A DNA stretch of 64,000 bases. Source: Mesorhizobium atlanticum (GTDB lineage: Bacteria; Pseudomonadota; Alphaproteobacteria; Rhizobiales; Rhizobiaceae). Where the stretch lies: assembly GCF_003289965.1 (NCBI RefSeq), contig NZ_QMBQ01000005.1, forward strand, positions 372,001-436,000. Direction: 5' to 3'. This document shows positions 59,802 through 64,000 of this stretch, in pieces; position 1 is the first letter of the stretch; each line of letters begins with the position of its first letter. The notes beneath the pieces are model-generated. The model worked only from the letters and a program-made list of their open reading frames with translations. It was not told the origin of the DNA and did no database searches. Made by a program: the position numbers and the translations under genes.

Positions 59802-60382
59802 CCCCTTCTCCCCTTGTGGGAGAAGGTGGATCGGCGCGAAGCGCCGAGACGGATGAGGGGTGCTCCAGCGGAGTGAGACGCCGGATGTTCAGGTCACCAA
59901 CATTGGCTAATCTCGCGCCATGCCGCACCAACCCGTAACCCCGGCCAAACGCAATTTCGCCCGGTCGATGCGTCGTGAGCCGACAGAGGCGGAAGACCGC
60001 TTGTGGCAAGAGCTGCGCGGCCGCCGGCTGGACAAGATCAAATTCCGGCGGCAGGTGCCGATAGGCCGATACGTGGCAGACTTTGTCTGTGCTGAGGCAA
60101 AACTCATCGTGGAAATCGACGGCAGCCAGCATGCAGAGTCGCGCCATGACCAGGAGCGCGACGCCGCATTGAAGGCCAGGGGCTTTCGCGTGCTGCGGTT
60201 CTGGAACGATGATGTGCTGAAGGAACTGGATGCGGTCTGCGATACCATTATTGCGTATGTGCGGGATGAAAGCCTACAGCCCTGGCGGTAGTGGTGTGTC
60301 GGCTTCTTTGCCAAGCTGGAGCACCCCTCATCCGTCTCGGCGCTGCGCGCCGAGCCACCTTCTCCCACAAGGGGAGAAGGGG
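59802..60382. mobile_element. Cassette 1: DUF559 gene between 68-bp terminal inverted repeats
   Basis: 581 bp. Left arm 59802-59869 (from CCCCTTCTCCCCTTGTGGG) and right arm 60315-60382 are inverted copies with 2 mismatches in 68. They enclose a single ORF on the plus strand. No target-site duplication is evident. The same length and architecture recur at 60887-61467. Confidence 0.75.
59920..60291 (+). CDS. DUF559 endonuclease-like protein, copy 1
   Basis: 123 aa of the DUF559 family, which is close to Vsr-type PD-(D/E)XK nucleases. LWQELRGRRLDKIKFRRQVPIGRYVADFVCAEAKLIVEIDG carries Asp54 and Glu65-x-Asp67; QERDAALKARGFRVLRFWNDDVL completes the fold. Intact. 118 of 123 residues equal copy 2. 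Carried inside the inverted-repeat cassette at 59802-60382. Activity and any role in moving the palindrome are unproven. Confidence 0.85.
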   Translation: MPHQPVTPAKRNFARSMRREPTEAEDRLWQELRGRRLDKIKFRRQVPIGRYVADFVCAEAKLIVEIDGSQHAESRHDQERDAALKARGFRVLRFWNDDVLKELDAVCDTIIAYVRDESLQPWR

Positions 60383-60506
60383 ATGTCGCGCCAAGTCTCC
60401 CCAAAAATTCACGCAGCTATTTTCGCCGCCGCCCCTTGGCACCGGCCCACGCCATGCCATCATCGCGCCATCGGCCGTGGGGGCCGATTCGACCTCGGGG
60501 GTTTTC

Positions 60507-60878
60507 ATGTCCATCTTTTTCGCGCGCCGCGCCGCAGCCGCGCTTTCGCTTGCCGTCCTCATCGCGCCCGCCGCCCATGCCGGCGACGTCACCTTCCAGA
60601 TCAGGAACAACCATCCCAACGCCATGCGGGTCGAGCTCTACAGCCAGGACCGCGACTATGTCTGGCCGGGCGACGGCAAGGATTTCTATCTCGACGACGG
60701 CGAGACCAAGCAATTGCCGATCTCCTGCAACGAGGGCGAGAAGATCTGCTACGGCGCCTGGGTCGACGGCGATGAAAGCACCTATTGGGGTGTCGGCCCC
60801 AACAACCAGGAACCCTGCGACGACTGCTGCTACACCTGCAGCGGCGGCCAGACCGAGGAGATCGACCTGGAAGAGTAG
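60507..60878 (+). CDS. Small secreted six-cysteine protein, paralog 2
   Basis: 123 aa. Signal peptide (AAAALSLAVLIAPAAHA), then VTFQIRNNHPNAMRVELYSQDRDYVWPGDGKDFYLDDGET, PISCNEGEKICYGAWVDGDES and CDDCCYTC. It has the same cysteine spacing as paralog 1. Acidic C-terminus. Followed directly by cassette 2. Confidence 0.72.
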   Translation: MSIFFARRAAAALSLAVLIAPAAHAGDVTFQIRNNHPNAMRVELYSQDRDYVWPGDGKDFYLDDGETKQLPISCNEGEKICYGAWVDGDESTYWGVGPNNQEPCDDCCYTCSGGQTEEIDLEE

Positions 60879-60886
60879 CGCCTCTT

Positions 60887-61467
60887 TCCCTTCTCCCCTT
60901 GTGGGAGAAGGTGGATCGGCGCGTAGCGCCGAGACGGATGAGGGGTGCTCCAGCGGAGTGCGACGCCGGATGTTCAAGTCCACGACATTGGCTAATCTCG
61001 CGCCATGCCGCACCAACCTGTAACCCCGGCCAAACGGAATTTCGCCCGGTCTATGCGCCGTGAGCCGACAGAGGCGGAAGACCGCCTCTGGCACGAACTG
61101 CGCGGCCGCCGTCTGGACAACATCAAATTCCGACGGCAGGTGCCGATGGGCCGATACGTGGCCGACTTTGTGTGTGCCGAGGCTCGGCTCATCGTCGAAA
61201 TCGACGGTAGCCAGCATGCGGAATCGCGGCATGACCAGGAACGCGACGCCGAATTGAAGGCCAGGGGCTTTCGCGTGCTGCGTTTCTGGAACGATGATGT
61301 GCTGAAGGAACTGGATGCAGTGTGCGATACCATTATTGCGTATGTGCGGGACGAGAGTCTGCAGCCTTGGCGGTAGTGGGGCGCACGCGTTCTTGCCAAG
61401 CTGGAGCACCCCTCATCCGTCTCGGCGCTACGCGCCGAGCCACCTTCTCCCACAGGGGGAGAAGGGG
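60887..61467. mobile_element. Cassette 2: DUF559 gene between 68-bp terminal inverted repeats
   Basis: 581 bp, same length as cassette 1. Left arm 60887-60954, right arm 61400-61467, nearly perfect inverted copies. The sequence between the arms and the ORF is also close to cassette 1 except for short blocks. Confidence 0.75.
61005..61376 (+). CDS. DUF559 endonuclease-like protein, copy 2
   Basis: 123 aa; differs from copy 1 at five positions (Gln30His, Lys39Asn, Ile48Met, Lys61Arg, Ala83Glu), none in the presumed active site (Asp54, Glu65, Asp67). Intact. See copy 1 for the family. Carried in cassette 2. Confidence 0.85.
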   Translation: MPHQPVTPAKRNFARSMRREPTEAEDRLWHELRGRRLDNIKFRRQVPMGRYVADFVCAEARLIVEIDGSQHAESRHDQERDAELKARGFRVLRFWNDDVLKELDAVCDTIIAYVRDESLQPWR

Positions 61468-61555
61468 AAGGCTGCCGACTGCCCATCCTCCCAGCTTGAC
61501 GCCCTTCGCACCCGCGCCCTAGCCTTGTCTCACCCCAACAGGAGAGCCCACCCAA

Positions 61556-62182
61556 ATGGCAGGCACGGTCGAAGGCGAGAAGATCGACGTTTCCTTCAGC
61601 GGCAAGCGCTGCATCCATTCGCGCAATTGCGTGCTCGGCAACCCGCATGTCTTCGTGCCCAATGCGCCTGGCGAGTGGATCCATCCGGAGGCGGCCAGCG
61701 TCGAGCAGGTCGTTGCCTTGGCGGAGAACTGCCCGTCGGGCGCGATCACCTACCGCCGCAAGGATGGCGGGCCGCAGGAGAAGCCGCCTGTGGTCAACAC
61801 GGTGCGTGTCCGCGAAAACGGCCCGCTGGCGGTGCATGCCGAGATCCTGCTTGGTGACGAGACGTTCTTCCGCGCCACGCTCTGCCGCTGCGGCGCTTCG
61901 CAGAACAAACCGTTCTGCGACAACAGCCACATCAAGGCCGGCTTCATCGCCACCGGCGAGCCGCCGCTGAAGGAGGCGCAGGTGCTGGACGCTCGGGACG
62001 GCCCGTTGAAGGTAACGCCCACCAGCAATGGACCGCTGAAGGTCGAAGGCAATGCCGAGATCGTCACCGGCACCGGCCACACCATCGCCCGCACCACGAA
62101 GGTGTTCCTCTGCCGCTGCGGGCATTCGGCCAACAAGCCGTTCTGCGACGGATCGCATAAAAGGGTGGGGTTCGTGGGATGA
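61556..62182 (+). CDS. Iron-sulfur protein: ferredoxin-like domain plus two CDGSH domains
   Basis: 208 aa. Residues about 10-65 form a Fer4_19-type domain (CIHSRNCVLGNPHVF, ENCPSGAITY). Two CDGSH clusters follow: LCRCGASQNKPFCDNSHIKAGF (near 120) and LCRCGHSANKPFCDGSHKRVGF at the end. Probably soluble; likely an electron carrier or cluster carrier of unknown partner. ATG 61556 follows CAGGAGAG. Confidence 0.88.
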   Translation: MAGTVEGEKIDVSFSGKRCIHSRNCVLGNPHVFVPNAPGEWIHPEAASVEQVVALAENCPSGAITYRRKDGGPQEKPPVVNTVRVRENGPLAVHAEILLGDETFFRATLCRCGASQNKPFCDNSHIKAGFIATGEPPLKEAQVLDARDGPLKVTPTSNGPLKVEGNAEIVTGTGHTIARTTKVFLCRCGHSANKPFCDGSHKRVGFVG

Positions 62183-62240
62183 CAAGCGCCGCGCCGGCGT
62201 TAGTTAGGGATGAGGTCTCGCGCTCGGGAGGATTTCCATC

Positions 62241-62543
62241 ATGCGCACCATGCTCGTTCTTGCCCTGCTTGCCCTTGCCATGCCCGCCTATGCCGCCAAC
62301 CACGCGGTCCAGATCAAGGGCATGAAGTTCAACCCGTCGAAGGTCAGCGTCGCGGTCGGCGACACCATCACCTTCACCAACGCCGATCCGATGACGCACA
62401 CCGCCACGGCCGGGGACGGCTCCTTCGACACCGGCCAGCTCGCCAAGGGCAAAAGCGCCAAGGTCAAGATAACCAAAGCCGGCGCTCACCCGTTCCACTG
62501 TGCGATCCATAGCTCGATGACGGGCACCGTCACGGCGAAGTAG
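62241..62543 (+). CDS. Small periplasmic cupredoxin
   Basis: 100 aa. Signal peptide (MLVLALLALAMPAYA). Plastocyanin/amicyanin-like fold with the copper ligands visible: His in DPMTHTATAGDG, then Cys, His and Met in FHCAIHSSMTGTV. A type I copper electron carrier in the periplasm by family. Ribosome site GGGAGGA before the ATG. Confidence 0.88.
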   Translation: MRTMLVLALLALAMPAYAANHAVQIKGMKFNPSKVSVAVGDTITFTNADPMTHTATAGDGSFDTGQLAKGKSAKVKITKAGAHPFHCAIHSSMTGTVTAK

Positions 62544-62567
62544 AAGGCGCGAGCGGCGGAGCTGCCA

Positions 62568-62765
62568 GTCTCCCCCTTGTGGGGAGAGCAGAGGGGGGCG
62601 TGAAGGAACGCGGTGCCTCAAGATCAAGGTTCCTCGCCCCACGAAGTGGGGAGAGTTGGCTCGGCGAAGCCGAGACGGAGAGGGGAGCGCCCTACGAAGG
62701 CCCCCCCTCCGTCCGCTTCGCGGACACCTCTCCCCCGCCTTTGGCGGGGGCGAGGAACCCAAGCC
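62568..62765. repeat. Intergenic palindromic element
   Basis: Contains GTTCCTCGCCCCACGAAGTGGGGAGAGTTGGCTCGGCGAAGCCGAGACGGAGAGGGG and, inverted, CCCCCCCTCCGTCCGCTTCGCGGACACCTCTCCCCCGCCTTTGGCGGGGGCGAGGAACC. Related to 31103-31291. Nothing else is seen up to 62885. Confidence 0.75.
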
Positions 62766-62885
62766 TTGATATGCCGGCGGGCGATCAGCTCTTCTCCCCC
62801 TGGCCCACCCCTCTAACCTTTATCCGCCAGTCCGTATCGGCTAAGGGCTTCGCGACAAAGCCCTCGACCCGGGACTGCCCGCAAA

Positions 62886-64000
62886 ATGACCGCCAAGCCT
62901 CATCCCCTCTTCCTCGGCATCGACACCGGCGGCACCTACACCGATGCGGTGCTGTGGTCGGAGGAGGGCGGGCCGAAAGGCAAGGTGCTGGCCAAGGCGA
63001 AGTCGCTGACGACGCGCCACGATCTCGCCGTCGGCATTTCCGGCGCGGTCGATGCCGTGCTTCAGGAATCCGGCACCGATCCGGCCGCCATCAAGCTGGT
63101 CTCGATGTCGACGACGCTTGCCACCAACGCGCTGGTCGAGGGACAGGGCGGGCGCGTGGCGCTGGTCATGATCGGCTTTTCCGAGTCGGATCTTGCCCGC
63201 GACGGGTTGAAGACGGCGCTCGGCACCGACCCGGTGGTGTTCTGTCCCGGCGGCCATGACGTGCACGGCAATGCCGCGAAGCTCGACCTGTCCGGCCTCG
63301 AGGCGGCGCTGCCCGAGCTTGGGCGTTCGGTGTCGGGCTTTGCCGTCTGCGCCTATTTCGCCACCCGCAACCCGGCGCATGAGCTCGCCGCGCGCGACCT
63401 GATCCGCGAGAAGACCGGCCTGCCGGTCACCGCCAGCCACGAGCTTTCGGCCAAGCTCGGCGGCCCGCGCCGCGCGCTCACCACCTTGCTCAACGCAAGG
63501 CTGATCTCGATGATCGACCGGCTGGTCGCGGCGACCGAAGGGTTCCTCGCCAAGCGCGGCATCGCCGCACCCCTGATGGTGGTGCGCGGCGACGGCGCGC
63601 TGGTGTCGGCGGCCTTTGCCCGCCAGCGGCCGATCGAGACGATTCTCTCCGGCCCGGCTGCCTCTCTTGTCGGCGCGCGCCACATGACCGGGCTGGACGA
63701 CGCCATGGTGTCGGACATCGGCGGCACCACGACCGACGTCGCCGTGCTCGACGGCGGCCGCCCGCGCCTCGATCCGGAAGGCGCCACGGTCGGCGGCTTC
63801 CGCACCATGGTCGAAGCCGTCGCCATGCGCACCTTCGGCCTCGGAGGCGATTCCGAAGTGGCGCTGGAAGACGGCGCGCTCGACCCGAAGATTCTGCTCG
63901 GGCCGCGCCGACTGGTGCCGCTGGCGCTGGCCGGCATGGCGCATGGCGAGGCGGTGACGTCGGAGCTCGAACGGCAGCTGCGGGCGCCGAATCCCGGCCG
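62886..64000 (+). CDS. Hydantoinase/oxoprolinase-family protein, N-terminal part (HyuA-like), truncated
   Basis: 371 codons to the right edge; the gene continues. FLGIDTGGTYTDAVLWSEEGG is the actin-like ATPase phosphate loop of the HyuA N-terminal domain. Then SMSTTLATNALVEGQGG, GPAASLVGARHMTG and VSDIGGTTTDVAVLDGGRP. This family includes hydantoinase A, 5-oxoprolinase and acetone carboxylase beta; the substrate cannot be fixed. ATG 62886; the full protein should be longer by several hundred residues. Confidence 0.9.
   Translation, partial: MTAKPHPLFLGIDTGGTYTDAVLWSEEGGPKGKVLAKAKSLTTRHDLAVGISGAVDAVLQESGTDPAAIKLVSMSTTLATNALVEGQGGRVALVMIGFSESDLARDGLKTALGTDPVVFCPGGHDVHGNAAKLDLSGLEAALPELGRSVSGFAVCAYFATRNPAHELAARDLIREKTGLPVTASHELSAKLGGPRRALTTLLNARLISMIDRLVAATEGFLAKRGIAAPLMVVRGDGALVSAAFARQRPIETILSGPAASLVGARHMTGLDDAMVSDIGGTTTDVAVLDGGRPRLDPEGATVGGFRTMVEAVAMRTFGLGGDSEVALEDGALDPKILLGPRRLVPLALAGMAHGEAVTSELERQLRAPNPG

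Noticed and set aside
59795..60400. Ordinary transcription terminators for the inverted repeats around DUF559
   Set aside because: The arms are 68 bp each and separated by a complete gene, identical in two places, with no T-tract; simple terminators do not explain this.
62579..63259. A 226-aa frame overlapping the HyuA-like gene
   Set aside because: It begins in a palindromic repeat and reads the oxoprolinase gene in the wrong frame; the 62886 frame has the family motifs.

Overview
The window is chromosome of a GC-rich alphaproteobacterium of the order Rhizobiales, most like Mesorhizobium or a close relative in Phyllobacteriaceae. The basis is high GC with strong GC3 codon use, rhizobial gene neighbourhoods (rph beside hrcA; rdgB-hemW; rsmI-yraN), a membrane-bound ferritin MbfA under an Irr-type box, two EcfG-type general-stress promoters, an ECF42-type sigma factor with a YciI partner, and dense rhizobial palindromic repeats between genes. 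No rRNA, tRNA, CRISPR array, plasmid gene or classical transposase was seen.

Layout. 1-7433 (minus): truncated dapB, a type I ABC exporter, glk, mepA, an SDR protein, queG and a GST-fold protein resembling the division factor FzlA. 7650-8456: uppP. 8600-15601: yraN-rsmI, an LMW-PTP, hemW-rdgB-VOC, rph, and divergent hrcA with a 65-aa companion. 15721-19246: sugar dehydrogenase, LysE exporter, cysK. 19382-23708 (minus): ECF42 sigma/YciI, a DUF4166/DCC pair and two tiny overlapping ORFs. 24105-28098: a stress and end-joining block (YciF-like, Ku, LigD), with an EcfG-like promoter before YciF and another before Ku. 28301-32097: ArsR-controlled NIPSNAP/monooxygenase genes, then a secreted DUF1223 thioredoxin-fold protein, a methionine-repeat secreted protein and an exported one-cysteine MsrA. 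32547-42739: phospholipase D-like protein, ABC-2 exporter, DUF2156 protein, MarR/GNAT pair, SMR-like and PAP2 membrane proteins, small XRE regulator, DMT transporter and a beta-propeller protein. 42853-49084: XRE regulator, CHAD/CYTH pair and a CecR-like regulator leading a YbhGFS-like efflux operon. 49327-55609: threonine dehydratase, a 107-aa conserved protein, mbfA, a TadG-like pilus protein and lepA.

Two regions stand out. At 55612-58114 a visibly AT-richer islet between lepA and ordinary chromosome carries two overlapping genes: a HARE-like winged-helix protein started at TTG, and an alpha-solenoid protein. Context and composition suggest an uncharacterised, horizontally acquired two-gene system. 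At 59222-61467 are two nearly identical 581-bp cassettes. Each has 68-bp terminal inverted repeats around a single DUF559 (PD-(D/E)XK-type) nuclease gene. A solo copy of the same palindrome without the gene lies at 59222-59397 and a degenerate one near 43637. This looks like a minimal nuclease-linked palindromic element, comparable in plan to REP/RAYT systems. The cassettes alternate with two diverged six-cysteine secreted proteins.

The rest is housekeeping and accessory chromosome, with intergenic space largely filled by at least three families of palindromic repeats. The window ends inside a hydantoinase/oxoprolinase-type gene (62886 onward).
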